From: CAXBCP01 sp038120765
GTDB taxonomy: Bacteria > Pseudomonadota > Alphaproteobacteria > MPNO01 > UBA830
NCBI GenBank assembly: GCA_038120765.1
Contig: JAYOMI010000005.1
Coordinates: 13,409-77,408, forward strand
Direction: 5' to 3'
DNA length: 64,000 nucleotides
Shown here: positions 44,205-53,105 of the stretch, in pieces
Numbering within the stretch: position 1 is the stretch's first letter
How the letters are laid out: each line of letters begins with the position of its first letter
The notes under the pieces: generated by a model
Databases searched by the model: none
The model's input: the letters and a program-made list of their open reading frames with translations, nothing else
What the model was told of the DNA's origin: nothing
Program-made: the position numbers and the translations under genes

Positions 44205-45269
44205 TCAGACTCCGTCGATCACGTCGGCCCAGTCCTCGATCATTTCGGGCAGCACGGCGCGGACGTGAATGCTGAATTGAGTATATCCCATATCCCGCAG
44301 AGCGCGGATCTGTTCGCGGATCGCCGCAGGTGTGCCCGATACGGTCGTGTTGCGGATAAAGTCGCCGGTGATCAGGTGGCGTTCTTCGGGCCGCACGGCC
44401 ATCAGGTGGTTCTTGTGGTTCGACAGATAACGCGCATTCGCGGGTTGGTACTTCTCGTATATTTTCAGGTACTCGGCGACCAGTGATTCCAGTTCGGGCG
44501 GCGGTTTCTGGCCGATGGATCCGAACTCCGCCTCTTCTGCGAGGTTGTGCAGGATGATCGCCGATTGCGGCCCGGCCTGAGCCAGGACATAATCCGCATC
44601 CCAGTCGTCGTCGGCTTTCAGCACGGCGCCGCCGCTGATCGCGTTGGCCTCGAGATCGGCAGGATCGCGACCGGCCGCTGTCCATGCCGCTTTCATGTCG
44701 TCGATGGCCGCCTGTGCCCGGTCGAGGCGGCCGACCGTGTTGGTCCAGCGATATCCTTTCTCCGCCACCTTCTTGCGCCCTCTGGGGCCGAGCGCGGAGA
44801 CATGGACCGGGATCGGGTCGATGATATTTGTGAGGTTGAGCTCGGGGTTCATGAAACGCACGGGGTGCATCCCGCCTTCGATCTCGGCGTCGACCGTCTC
44901 GCCCGCCAGCAATTTTTCGACCACATTGATGTAATCGAACATCGTCGACAGTTTCATCGGCCCGAGGCCCATGGTGCGTCGGCCGGTGAAGCCGGTGCCG
45001 ACACCCATGTCGATGCGGCCGGGCGCCAGTGCGTTGAGGCTGGCGAGGGCGTTTGCCGCAACGGGGGCCAGCCTGTTGGTCGGAATGAGCACGCCGGTGC
45101 CGAGCCGAATCCGGTCGGTTTTCATCGCCGCTGCTGTCATCGAGACAAAGAGATCGGCATTTATCAGCTGGGAATCGATAAACCACGCGTAATCGAAGCC
45201 GAGTTCTTCGGCGCGTTTCACGGTTTTCCATGAATCCGCCGCCGGGGCGATGTTGATTCCGAACTTCAT
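44205..45269 (-). CDS. LLM class flavin-dependent oxidoreductase
   Basis: This is a 354-residue luciferase-like TIM-barrel protein using FMN or F420. Family features include FGINIAPAADSWKTVKRAEE at the start, the segment RIRLGTGVLIPTNRLAP, and GRIDMGVGTGFTGRRTMG. It shares a strand and block with a flavin reductase, so a two-component monooxygenase is plausible. The oxidised substrate is unknown. The start ATG at 45269 is well placed. Confidence 0.88.
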   Translation of the reverse strand: MKFGINIAPAADSWKTVKRAEELGFDYAWFIDSQLINADLFVSMTAAAMKTDRIRLGTGVLIPTNRLAPVAANALASLNALAPGRIDMGVGTGFTGRRTMGLGPMKLSTMFDYINVVEKLLAGETVDAEIEGGMHPVRFMNPELNLTNIIDPIPVHVSALGPRGRKKVAEKGYRWTNTVGRLDRAQAAIDDMKAAWTAAGRDPADLEANAISGGAVLKADDDWDADYVLAQAGPQSAIILHNLAEEAEFGSIGQKPPPELESLVAEYLKIYEKYQPANARYLSNHKNHLMAVRPEERHLITGDFIRNTTVSGTPAAIREQIRALRDMGYTQFSIHVRAVLPEMIEDWADVIDGV

Positions 45270-45320
45270 CCGGAGATTAGAGCCTAAAGCGACCGATGCG
45301 GCAATCGCCGGTAAAATGCG

Positions 45321-46235
45321 CTAGTTGCCGAGCAACGAAATCCAGATCGGCAAAGTCACGGTGGCCAACGCCGTCTGGGTCGTCAGGATACCGGCCATCA
45401 GGCGTGCATCGCCGCCCATCTGGCGGGCGAGGATATAGGCCGACGGCGCTGTCGGCAGGGCGTGGAAGATCACCAGCACATAAGCCGCGGCGCCTGTCAG
45501 GCCAAGCGCCTGCGCGAAGCCGAGTGCGATCAGCGGCATGGCGATAAGCTTGAGAAGCGCGGACAGGCCGACCCAGAGCCGTCCCGCCCGGGCGGCGGCG
45601 AGATCGAGCCCGGCCCCGACGCAGAGAAGGCCGACGGCCGGCGCGGCGCGGCCCAGAAGTTCGAAGAAAGTCGCCACCGGTACCGCCAGGCCGAGGCCCG
45701 AGACGTTCACGACAATCCCCGCCGCACAAGCGATGATCAGCGGGTTGCGGGTCATTTCCTTCGCGGCGCCCAGCGTGCTGGCATTGCCGCTGCTGTATTT
45801 CGCCAGCACCCAGACGCTGACGACGTTGACGAACGGCACCATGAAGGCGATGAAAACCGCGCCCAGGGCGATGGTGTCCGGCCCGTAAAACGCGATCACC
45901 AGCGGGATGCCGATATAGGTATTGAACCGGATCGCGCCCTGGGTCAGCGAGGTGAACCCGGGCCCGTCCAGTTTGAGGGCGGGGCGGAAGATCAGCAGCA
46001 GCAGCGCCATCAGCGCGGGCGTACCGGCAACCCCGATCCCGAGCGTTACGATCGGCAGGTCGTCGATCTTCGCCGTCGCCAGGCTGACAAACAGCAGCGA
46101 CGGGAACAGCACGTAATAGGTAAGCCGCTCAACCGGGGGCCAGGCCTGCGGCGGGAACAGCTTCGTGCGCCGCAGACAGAATCCGGCGACGATGATCAGG
46201 AAGATCGGCGCAATGGTGGCAACGACGAAGAGCAA
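45321..46235 (-). CDS. AEC family transporter
   Basis: This 304-residue membrane protein of the auxin efflux carrier family has about ten helices in two halves. The crossover region with GAIRFNTYIGIPLVIAFYG and the C-terminal AYILARQMGGDARL are typical. Bacterial members carry malonate, malate or other organic acids. Together with the CoA-transferase downstream this suggests transport and activation of a carboxylic acid. The start appears to be a TTG at 46235. Confidence 0.88.
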   Translation of the reverse strand: MLFVVATIAPIFLIIVAGFCLRRTKLFPPQAWPPVERLTYYVLFPSLLFVSLATAKIDDLPIVTLGIGVAGTPALMALLLLIFRPALKLDGPGFTSLTQGAIRFNTYIGIPLVIAFYGPDTIALGAVFIAFMVPFVNVVSVWVLAKYSSGNASTLGAAKEMTRNPLIIACAAGIVVNVSGLGLAVPVATFFELLGRAAPAVGLLCVGAGLDLAAARAGRLWVGLSALLKLIAMPLIALGFAQALGLTGAAAYVLVIFHALPTAPSAYILARQMGGDARLMAGILTTQTALATVTLPIWISLLGN

Positions 46236-46257
46236 GTGAATGTCCGGATTGGGTGGG

Positions 46258-46740
46258 CTAAGAGGGCAAGTTGCGCAGGAAGTCGAGCGCGCCCTGCAGG
46301 ATAAACTGCGCTGCCATTTTGTCGATCACCTCGGCGCGCCGTTTGCGGGTAACGTCCTGGGCGATCAGGTGACGTTCCATCGCCTGCGTCGACATGCGTT
46401 CGTCCCAGAAGCCGATGGGCAGGTCGGTTTTTCCGGCGAGATTGGCGCCGAACTGGCGGGTCGACTGGCAGCGCGGGCCTTCCGTGCCGTCCATGTTGAC
46501 CGGCAGACCCAGGATCACGCCGCCTACATTGTATTGGGGAAAGACCGCGAGAAGTGCTTCGGCGTCCTTCGTGAATTTGGTCCGCCGGATCGTGTCCAGC
46601 GGCGAGGCGATCATCCGGCTGTCGTCCGAGATCGCCATGCCAATGGTCTTGTCGCCCAGATCGAGGCCGATCAGGCAGGCGCGCGGCGGTAAAGCCCCGG
46701 CGAATTCGCGGATGTGTTCGATGATCACGGAACGCTTCAT
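46258..46740 (-). CDS. ruvX: Holliday junction resolvase-like protein YqgF/RuvX
   Basis: This 160-residue RNase H-fold nuclease is implicated in 16S rRNA 5' processing and in recombination. The first catalytic Asp lies in LIGLDLGDKTIGMAISD, the Glu in FWDERMSTQ, and a late Asp in EVIDKMAAQ. It is divergent from gatC. In many alphaproteobacteria ruvX directly neighbours pyrB; here four metabolic genes lie between them. Confidence 0.94.
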   Translation of the reverse strand: MKRSVIIEHIREFAGALPPRACLIGLDLGDKTIGMAISDDSRMIASPLDTIRRTKFTKDAEALLAVFPQYNVGGVILGLPVNMDGTEGPRCQSTRQFGANLAGKTDLPIGFWDERMSTQAMERHLIAQDVTRKRRAEVIDKMAAQFILQGALDFLRNLPS

Positions 46741-46803
46741 AACGGAGGACCGCGCCGACGGGAAGCATTCTTGACGATCCCCGAGCGACGACGTTCCGGT
46801 CCC

Positions 46804-46832
46804 TTGCCGATCCGGGGGACCGGTGATAGTTT
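46804..46832 (+). promoter_or_regulatory. weak candidate promoter for gatCAB
   Basis: TTGCCG (46804-46809) and TAGTTT (46827-46832) with 17 bases between them lie 30 bp before gatC in the 122-bp divergent region. The match to consensus is modest. Confidence 0.25.
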
Positions 46833-46862
46833 CCGCCCGCTTTTGCGGGAGAATTCAACGAC

Positions 46863-47150
46863 ATGGCTGTCGATCGGGATACTGTCATACGCGTCGCGCG
46901 TCTGGCCCGGATAAAGGTGCCGGAAGGCGACCTGGATACGCTGGCGGGGGAGCTGTCGAACATCATCGGCTGGGTAGAACAGCTTGACGAGGTCGATACC
47001 GCCGGTGTCGATCCGATGACGTCCGTTGCGGACATGAAACTGCGCTGGCGCGCCGACGAGGTTACCGATGGCGGCATTCGCGATCGCGTGACGGCAAATG
47101 CTCCCGATCCGCAGCACGGTATGTTCTCTGTCCCGAAGGTCATCGAATAA
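46863..47150 (+). CDS. gatC: Asp-tRNA(Asn)/Glu-tRNA(Gln) amidotransferase subunit C
   Basis: This 95-residue small subunit holds GatA and GatB together. It shows VIRVARLARIKVPEGDLDTLAGELSNIIGWV-type sequence (residues 8-39) and the C-terminal RVTANAPDPQHGMFSVPKVIE signature region. The stop overlaps the gatA ATG by one base, so the two are coupled. Confidence 0.97.
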   Translation: MAVDRDTVIRVARLARIKVPEGDLDTLAGELSNIIGWVEQLDEVDTAGVDPMTSVADMKLRWRADEVTDGGIRDRVTANAPDPQHGMFSVPKVIE

Positions 47151-48622
47151 TGACCGCCCTGACGGATTTCACGATCGCCGAGGCACGCGATGCGCTGGAA
47201 AGCGGCGCGGTTTCAGCGCGCGACCTGGCCGAAGCGCATATCGCCGCCATGGAGGCGGCGCGGAACCTGAACGCGTTTATCACCGAGACGCCGGACCGTG
47301 CGCTGGCGGATGCCGATGCATCCGACGCCCGCCGGGCGAAGGGAGAGGCGCTGGGCGCGCTTGACGGTATTCCGCTCGCCATCAAGGACCTGTTCTGCAC
47401 CGAAGGGGTTATGACCACGGCGGCATCGCATATCCTCGAAGGGTTCGTGCCGCCATATGAAAGCACGGTTTCCGGGAATCTCCGGGCGGCGGGTAGCGTG
47501 ATGCTCGGCAAGACCAATCTCGACGAGTTCGCGATGGGATCGTCAAACGAGACCAGCTATTTCGGAAATGTCGAAAACCCCTGGCGCCGCGATGGCGACA
47601 ACCGGCCGCTGGTGCCGGGCGGATCGTCGGGCGGGGCGGCGGCGGCGGTGTCGGGGCGATTGTGTCTTGGCGCGACGGGGACGGATACCGGCGGTTCCAT
47701 CCGCCAGCCCGCCGCGTTCTGCGGCATTGTTGGCATGAAACCGACCTATGGCCGCTGTTCGCGCTGGGGTGTGGTGGCCTTCGCCTCGTCGCTCGACCAG
47801 GCGGGTCCGATGACCCGCACGGTGCGCGATGCGGCAATCCTGCTTGGCGGCATGGCCGGGTTCGATCCGAAGGATTCGACCTCGACCGATATGGCGGTGC
47901 CGGATTTCGAGGCGGCGCTGGACGGCGGCGTCAAAGGCCTGCGGGTTGGAATCCCCGCGGAATATGCGGTTGACGGGATGAACCCGGAAATCGCGGCTTT
48001 GTGGGACCAGGGCAAGGCCTGGCTCGAAGACGCCGGGGCCAAACTGGTCGATATCAGCCTGCCGCATACGAAATACGCGCTGCCGGCCTATTACATCATT
48101 GCGCCGGCCGAAGCCTCGTCCAACCTCGCGCGCTATGACGGCGTGCGTTACGGCCACCGCGAAGACGGTGCCGACCTGACGGAACTGTATGAAAACACCC
48201 GCGCTGCCGGGTTCGGCACCGAAGTCCGCCGCCGTATCCTGATCGGCACCTACGTGCTGTCGGCGGGCTATTACGATGCCTATTACCTGAAGGCCCAGAA
48301 GGTCCGTGCCCTGATCGCCCGCGATTTCACGCAGGCCTATGAAAAATGCGACGTCATCCTGACGCCGACGACACCCGGTCCGGCGTTTGCGGCGGGCGAA
48401 AAATCGGACGATCCCATCGCCATGTATCTGAACGACGTGCTGACGGTGCCGGCGTCGCTGGCGGGCCTGCCGGCGATTTCGGTGCCGGCGGGGCTGTCCG
48501 GTGACGGGCTGCCCCTCGGACTGCATATGATCGGCCGGGCGTTTGACGAGGAAACCCTGTTCCGGGCCTCTCAGGCGCTGGAAGATGCCGCGGGCTTCGA
48601 TGCCCGTCCGGCGCAGCGCTGA
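47150..48622 (+). CDS. gatA: Asp-tRNA(Asn)/Glu-tRNA(Gln) amidotransferase subunit A
   Basis: GatA releases ammonia from glutamine for the amidation of mischarged tRNA. The 490-residue amidase-signature protein has the catalytic Lys in LAIKDLFCTEG, the cis-Ser in GGSSGGAAAAVSG and the nucleophile Ser in GTDTGGSIRQPAAFCG. Its presence with gatC and gatB shows that this organism makes Gln-tRNA, Asn-tRNA or both indirectly. It overlaps gatC and precedes a small membrane protein gene. Confidence 0.97.
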   Translation: MTALTDFTIAEARDALESGAVSARDLAEAHIAAMEAARNLNAFITETPDRALADADASDARRAKGEALGALDGIPLAIKDLFCTEGVMTTAASHILEGFVPPYESTVSGNLRAAGSVMLGKTNLDEFAMGSSNETSYFGNVENPWRRDGDNRPLVPGGSSGGAAAAVSGRLCLGATGTDTGGSIRQPAAFCGIVGMKPTYGRCSRWGVVAFASSLDQAGPMTRTVRDAAILLGGMAGFDPKDSTSTDMAVPDFEAALDGGVKGLRVGIPAEYAVDGMNPEIAALWDQGKAWLEDAGAKLVDISLPHTKYALPAYYIIAPAEASSNLARYDGVRYGHREDGADLTELYENTRAAGFGTEVRRRILIGTYVLSAGYYDAYYLKAQKVRALIARDFTQAYEKCDVILTPTTPGPAFAAGEKSDDPIAMYLNDVLTVPASLAGLPAISVPAGLSGDGLPLGLHMIGRAFDEETLFRASQALEDAAGFDARPAQR

Positions 48623-48657
48623 CGAATGAAGACAGGGCAGGGCCGTGGTGATCGCGC

Positions 48658-48972
48658 ATGAGCATGCAGACCGTCTGGTACATACTGATCCATGTCAGTC
48701 TGGGGCTGATCGGCTGGCAGGTCTTCACGATCACAAACCAGGGCGTGCTCGCGGCGCTTGCCGTCTGCGCCAGTGTGCAGGCCTGGCCGATGTACGAATT
48801 ATACAAACTGAGCTGGGACAAGTTTGCGGCGATGCGGTCCGGTGTGACCGGCGCGGAAGAGCGGAAAAAGGAAACGCGCGGCTACTGGATCCGCATGAGC
48901 CGTCTGTGGCTGTTCCGCGCCAGCGCATATTCGATGCTGACGTTATTCGTCGCCTGGCTGATGAGAGGATAG
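48658..48972 (+). CDS. small membrane protein of unknown function between gatA and gatB
   Basis: I do not recognise this 104-residue protein. It has two hydrophobic segments in the first half (WYILIHVSLGLIGWQVFTI and GVLAALAVCASVQAW). A charged loop (GAEERKKETRGYW) and a third segment (LWLFRASAYSMLTLFVAWL) follow. It stands 35 bp after gatA and 4 bp before gatB and is probably cotranscribed with both. Codon use looks like that of its neighbours. No role in amidotransfer is implied. Confidence 0.75.
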   Translation: MSMQTVWYILIHVSLGLIGWQVFTITNQGVLAALAVCASVQAWPMYELYKLSWDKFAAMRSGVTGAEERKKETRGYWIRMSRLWLFRASAYSMLTLFVAWLMRG

Positions 48973-48976
48973 ACGC

Positions 48977-50428
48977 ATGAGCCTTCTGCAAGGTCGCACG
49001 GGCGACTGGGAAATCGTCATCGGGCTCGAGGTCCACGCCCAGGTGACGTCGAAGTCGAAACTGTTTTCCGGCGCGTCTACCGCGTTCGGCGCAGAGCCGA
49101 ACACGCAGGTCTCCCTGGTCGATGCCGCGATGCCGGGCATGCTGCCGGTGATCAACGAGCGCGCCGTGGAACAGGCCGTCCGCACGGGGCTTGGCCTCAA
49201 CGCGCAGATCAACCTGGTGTCGATTTTCGACCGGAAGAACTATTTCTATCCAGACCTGCCGCAGGGTTATCAGATTTCGCAGTTCCTCGACCCCGTGGTC
49301 GGCAAGGGCGAGATCGAGATCGACCTCGCCGACGGGACCAGCCGGACCGTCGGCATCACCCGTCTGCACCTTGAACAGGACGCCGGCAAATCCATTCACG
49401 ACCAGGACCCGCGCAAGACGCTGATCGACCTGAACCGGTCCGGTGTCACGCTGATGGAGATCGTGTCGGAACCCGACATGCGTTCTGCGGAGGAAGCCGG
49501 CGCCTATGTGACCAAGCTGCGCTCGATCCTGCGCTATCTCGGCACCTGCGACGGCAATATGCAGGAAGGCTCGCTGCGCGCAGACGTGAATGTTTCGGTC
49601 CGCAGGCCGGGCGGCGATCTGGGCACGCGCTGCGAGATCAAGAACGTGAACTCGATCCGCTTTATCCGCGAAGCGATCGAATATGAAGCCCGCCGTCAGA
49701 TAGAGATCATCGAGGACGGGGGCGCTATCGATCAGGAAACCCGCCTGTTCGATCCCGACCGTGGCGAAACTCGGTCGATGCGCTCGAAAGAGGAATCCCA
49801 CGATTACCGGTATTTCCCCGATCCCGACCTGCTGCCGCTCGAACTGGAACAAAGCTGGGTCGATGCGATCCGGGAATCCCTGCCGGAACTGCCGGACCAG
49901 AAGAAGCACCGTTTCATGGACGATTACGGGCTCAGCGTGGACGACGCGGCGCAGTTGATCGCAGAGCGCGAGACGGCGGAATACTTCGAGGCTGTCGCCA
50001 GGGGCCGGGACCCGAAGATCGCCGCGAACTGGGTGACGGGGGAGCTGTTCGGCGCGCTGAACCGGACCGATACCGACCTGTCCGCTTCCAAAGTCGGCGC
50101 CGACATGCTCGGCAGGCTGGTCGATCTGATCGGCGACGGCACGCTGTCCAACCGCCTCGCAAAGGAGGTATTCGAACTCATGTTCGAGACCGGCGACGAT
50201 CCCGAAAAGATCGTCGAGGAACGCGGTCTGAAACAGGTCACCGATACCGGGGCCATTGAAGCCGCCGTTGATGCCGCGATCGCCGCCGGGGCCGCCCAGG
50301 TCGAACAGTACAAGGGCGGCAACGAGAAGATTCTCGGCTGGTTCGTCGGTCAGGTGATGAAGGCGACCCAGGGCAAGGCGAACCCGCAGGCGGTAAACGA
50401 AATCCTGCGCAGGAAGCTGGACGGTTAG
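48977..50428 (+). CDS. gatB: Asp-tRNA(Asn)/Glu-tRNA(Gln) amidotransferase subunit B
   Basis: GatB activates the misacylated tRNA with ATP and completes amidation. The 483-residue protein begins WEIVIGLEVHAQVTSKSKLF. It contains DLPQGYQISQF, the region LEQDAGKSIHD and a C-terminal YqeY-like helical domain ending QGKANPQAVNEILRRKL. It is the last gene of the gatCAB cluster and is followed by a palindromic repeat that may act in termination. Confidence 0.97.
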   Translation: MSLLQGRTGDWEIVIGLEVHAQVTSKSKLFSGASTAFGAEPNTQVSLVDAAMPGMLPVINERAVEQAVRTGLGLNAQINLVSIFDRKNYFYPDLPQGYQISQFLDPVVGKGEIEIDLADGTSRTVGITRLHLEQDAGKSIHDQDPRKTLIDLNRSGVTLMEIVSEPDMRSAEEAGAYVTKLRSILRYLGTCDGNMQEGSLRADVNVSVRRPGGDLGTRCEIKNVNSIRFIREAIEYEARRQIEIIEDGGAIDQETRLFDPDRGETRSMRSKEESHDYRYFPDPDLLPLELEQSWVDAIRESLPELPDQKKHRFMDDYGLSVDDAAQLIAERETAEYFEAVARGRDPKIAANWVTGELFGALNRTDTDLSASKVGADMLGRLVDLIGDGTLSNRLAKEVFELMFETGDDPEKIVEERGLKQVTDTGAIEAAVDAAIAAGAAQVEQYKGGNEKILGWFVGQVMKATQGKANPQAVNEILRRKLDG

Positions 50429-50441
50429 GGTTTCTCCAACC

Positions 50442-50513
50442 TGTCATCCCGGGCTCGTGCCGGGATCCAGAAATGGCGGCCTCAGGACTGGACCGCGGAG
50501 CCTGTCCGGGGTG
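50442..50513. repeat. palindromic intergenic repeat of the TCATCCCGGG type
   Basis: This 72-bp unit begins TGTCATCCCGGGCTCG and ends CCTGTCCGGGGTGA, with near-complementary termini and an inner GGATCCAG/CTGGACC pair. Elements with this opening are dispersed palindromic repeats in many alphaproteobacterial genomes. It lies 13 bp after gatB and could fold in the transcript and end or stabilise the message. Only one copy is in the window. Confidence 0.65.
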
Positions 50514-50659
50514 AAAATCTGCGTTGAATTCGGCAATTACTGCACCTTTATGGATGCGTGTTGCAAAAGTCTTTCCCAGGGGACCTGCGCCCAGCCCTTC
50601 GCGCAGCGGCGACAGCGCGCTATGATCGCCCCGACAATATTCAGCGGAAGGAAATCCCG

Positions 50660-51388
50660 ATGACCATCGACGTCTACACATGGCCGACACCCAACGGGCA
50701 TAAAGTGCATATCATGCTTCACGAGGCGGAGATCGAGCACAACATCATCCCGATCAACATCCAGGAAGGCGACCAGTTCAAGCCCGACTTCCTGAAGATA
50801 AGCCCGAACAACAAGATGCCGGCCATCGTCGATCCCGACGGGCCCGACGGCAAGCCGATCTCGGTCTTCGAATCCGCCGCCTGCCTGATCTATCTCGCCA
50901 ACAAGACCGGCAAATTCCTGCCGAAGGACGAACGCAAGAACTACGACGTGCTGCAATGGCTGATGTTCCAGATGGCGTCGGTCGGCCCGATGCTCGGCCA
51001 GTGTCATCATTTCAATGCCTATGCCCCGCTGCGCGAGCCGAAAGAGCGGCTCGAATACGCGCAGAACCGCTACATCAACGAAGGCACGCGCATCTATGGC
51101 GTCATCGACCGCCAGCTTGAAGGCAAGGACTGGATCGCCGCCGGGGAATATACCATTGCCGACATGGCCATCATGCCGTGGCTCCGCGATCCGGTGAAAC
51201 AGGGTATCGACGCCGACAAGTTCCCGAATTTGTTGCGCTGGCGCGATAGAATGTGGGCCCGACCACAGGTTCTCGCCGCCCTGGATACCCTTAAAGACCA
51301 TGGCCGCAAGGATAATTCCTTTTCCGACAAGGGCTGGGAAATCATGTACGGCAAAACCCAGTCGTCGCAGGGTAATGCGGCTGAATAG
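50660..51388 (+). CDS. glutathione S-transferase family protein (Nu/YfcG-like)
   Basis: This 242-residue two-domain protein has a thioredoxin-fold N-terminus starting DVYTWPTPNGHKVHIML, in which Thr and Asn of TPNG are the glutathione-contacting residues of YfcG. SPNNKMPAIVD and FESAACLIYLA complete the GSH site. The helical C-terminal domain has LQWLMFQMASVGPMLGQ and TIADMAIMPW. Such proteins act as disulfide-bond reductases with glutathione. The ATG at 50660 behind GGAAG is used; an upstream in-frame stretch of 34 residues is non-conserved. It is followed by a terminator. Confidence 0.93.
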   Translation: MTIDVYTWPTPNGHKVHIMLHEAEIEHNIIPINIQEGDQFKPDFLKISPNNKMPAIVDPDGPDGKPISVFESAACLIYLANKTGKFLPKDERKNYDVLQWLMFQMASVGPMLGQCHHFNAYAPLREPKERLEYAQNRYINEGTRIYGVIDRQLEGKDWIAAGEYTIADMAIMPWLRDPVKQGIDADKFPNLLRWRDRMWARPQVLAALDTLKDHGRKDNSFSDKGWEIMYGKTQSSQGNAAE

Positions 51389-51417
51389 CCGCTCGGCCCC
51401 GGCCCGCTGAGACAAGG

Positions 51418-51450
51418 CCCCTCGGTCGGCGACGGCGCGAGGGGTTTTTT
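51418..51450 (+). terminator. intrinsic terminator after the first GST gene
   Basis: A 7-bp stem (CCCCTCG with CGAGGGG) around a 13-base loop is followed by T6. It lies 30 bp after the GST stop. Confidence 0.85.
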
Positions 51451-51558
51451 CTCGCCCGGACCGGAAAATGGTCTCTAAAGGCGAATCCCGGTGTGTGTCT
51501 CTGGACTCCCGAAGTGCTCCTAAGATAGCCTCTCTGCTTGATTCAGCAGGGCAAAAAT

Positions 51559-52911
51559 ATGGCCAATACCGGGTTCCGCAACTTTCTGGATGATCTTGAT
51601 CGCGCCGGAGAACTGCGAAAAATTTCCAAGCCGGTCGATTGCCGTCACCTTTCGGCGCTTGCCGAGCAAGCGGATGAAGCGACCCTTTTCGAGAACATAG
51701 ACGGATATCCGGGCTGGCGTGTCGCGACCGCGCTTGTCTCGACCCGCAAACGCCTTGCGATCGCGATGGGTTGCACCGAGAACCGGGTCGCCTTTGAGTT
51801 CGAGGAAAAATCCTCCCGCCCGATAGAACCTGTCACCGTTACAACCGCTCCATGCCAGGAAGTCGTCATGGAGGGGGATGACGTCGATCTGACGTCGATA
51901 CCGCTGCCCCTGATGCACCTGTTCGATGGCGGCCCATATATTTCCGGGACTTTCGCCGTCTCGAACGATCCCGAGTACGGGCCGAATGTCGGCTGTTACC
52001 GGCTGATGTACCGTACGCCCCGGGAAACGGGCATTGACCTGGTTTCGCCGTCAGACATGCGCTTCTACTATCAGCGCGCTCTCGACAAGGGGGAGCCGCT
52101 GCCGATCGCCATCGCCGTCGTCGTCCACCCGCTGGATATGCTCGCGGCCTCCTACAAGGCACCGATCGATACCAATGAGCTTGCCCTGGCCGGCGGACTG
52201 CGCGGTGAGGCGCTCGAGATGGTCAAATGCAGGACACTCGATCTGGAAGTCCCGGCCGATGCCGAGCTTGTGCTCGAAGGGGAATTGCTGCCTATCGGCT
52301 GGACGGCGGATGAAGGACCCTTTGGGGAATTCAGCCAGATTTCCGGTGACGTGAAATGGAATCCGATTTTCAGGATCAAGTGCATCACCCACAGGCGCGA
52401 TCCGATATTCTACATGTTGCAGATGCCCTGGGAAAACGACTGGCTCGCAGCACCCGTGACAGAGGCGGCAGGGCTTCAGGCGCTCCGGATCGCCAGCGTG
52501 CAACCGGTGGATATTCGCGCACCCGTCGGCTGTTGCGGATACTGGGCGCTGATCGCGTCTATCAAGACGCGGCCGGGTGAGGGCAAGAACGCGGTTATGG
52601 CGCTTCTGTCGGTGGCGGAGGTCAAATATGTCGTGGTTACGGATGACGATATCGACATACACGATCCGGACGAGCTGGATTGGGCCATCGCCTTCCGGGT
52701 TCAGGCCGACACGGATGCCATTGTCGTTTCCGGTGCGCGCGCCAAGCATATCGATCCCAGCGTAAAGGCATGGGAGCTCGGAAAGGGCGGGCTGCCGACG
52801 ACGGCCAAGCTCGGCATCGATGCAACAATTCCCGAGGGGGTTCCGCGTATCCTGTATCGCCGGATCAAGAATTACGGCCGTGACCGCGTTAAACTGGAAG
52901 ATTTCGAATGA
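51559..52911 (+). CDS. UbiD family decarboxylase
   Basis: This is a prenylated-FMN-dependent (de)carboxylase of 450 residues. It starts FRNFLDDLDRAGELRKI, typical of the family. The catalytic glutamates lie in DEGPFGEFSQISGD (about residue 257), and prFMN/metal contact regions include VGCYRLMYR. It may act in ubiquinone synthesis or on an aromatic acid. The shorter length than E. coli UbiD and the context favour a vanillate/aromatic-acid type decarboxylase. No ubiX is nearby. The ATG at 51559 is used. A 60-residue gene overlaps its stop by 4 bp. Confidence 0.9.
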   Translation: MANTGFRNFLDDLDRAGELRKISKPVDCRHLSALAEQADEATLFENIDGYPGWRVATALVSTRKRLAIAMGCTENRVAFEFEEKSSRPIEPVTVTTAPCQEVVMEGDDVDLTSIPLPLMHLFDGGPYISGTFAVSNDPEYGPNVGCYRLMYRTPRETGIDLVSPSDMRFYYQRALDKGEPLPIAIAVVVHPLDMLAASYKAPIDTNELALAGGLRGEALEMVKCRTLDLEVPADAELVLEGELLPIGWTADEGPFGEFSQISGDVKWNPIFRIKCITHRRDPIFYMLQMPWENDWLAAPVTEAAGLQALRIASVQPVDIRAPVGCCGYWALIASIKTRPGEGKNAVMALLSVAEVKYVVVTDDDIDIHDPDELDWAIAFRVQADTDAIVVSGARAKHIDPSVKAWELGKGGLPTTAKLGIDATIPEGVPRILYRRIKNYGRDRVKLEDFE

Positions 52912-53090
52912 GCCCGCTTGCCGCCGAACTCAGAGCGACCCTGGAAACGACCGCACGGCAGTTTCATGAATTGGTCGACGATCACATGGAGACGCCGTGG
53001 CGCGATTTTCTTCAGGCCTGGGGAGAGTTACGCGAGGCCTATATCCTCAAACGCGACGACGAGGGCGCCTATTTCATCGAAACCGGCTGA
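52908..53090 (+). CDS. small protein translationally coupled to the UbiD-type gene
   Basis: This 60-residue protein is not recognised. It is acidic and largely helical (AAELRATLETTARQFHELVDD, then FLQAWGELREAYILKRDDE). The ATG overlaps the UbiD stop as ATGA, a sign of coupled translation, and the next gene follows after 15 bp. It lacks cysteines, so it is not the zinc-ribbon D subunit known for vanillate and hydroxybenzoate decarboxylases. It may be a helper of the decarboxylase. Confidence 0.65.
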   Translation: MSPLAAELRATLETTARQFHELVDDHMETPWRDFLQAWGELREAYILKRDDEGAYFIETG

Positions 53091-53105
53091 ATTTTCGCCG
53101 CCCCA

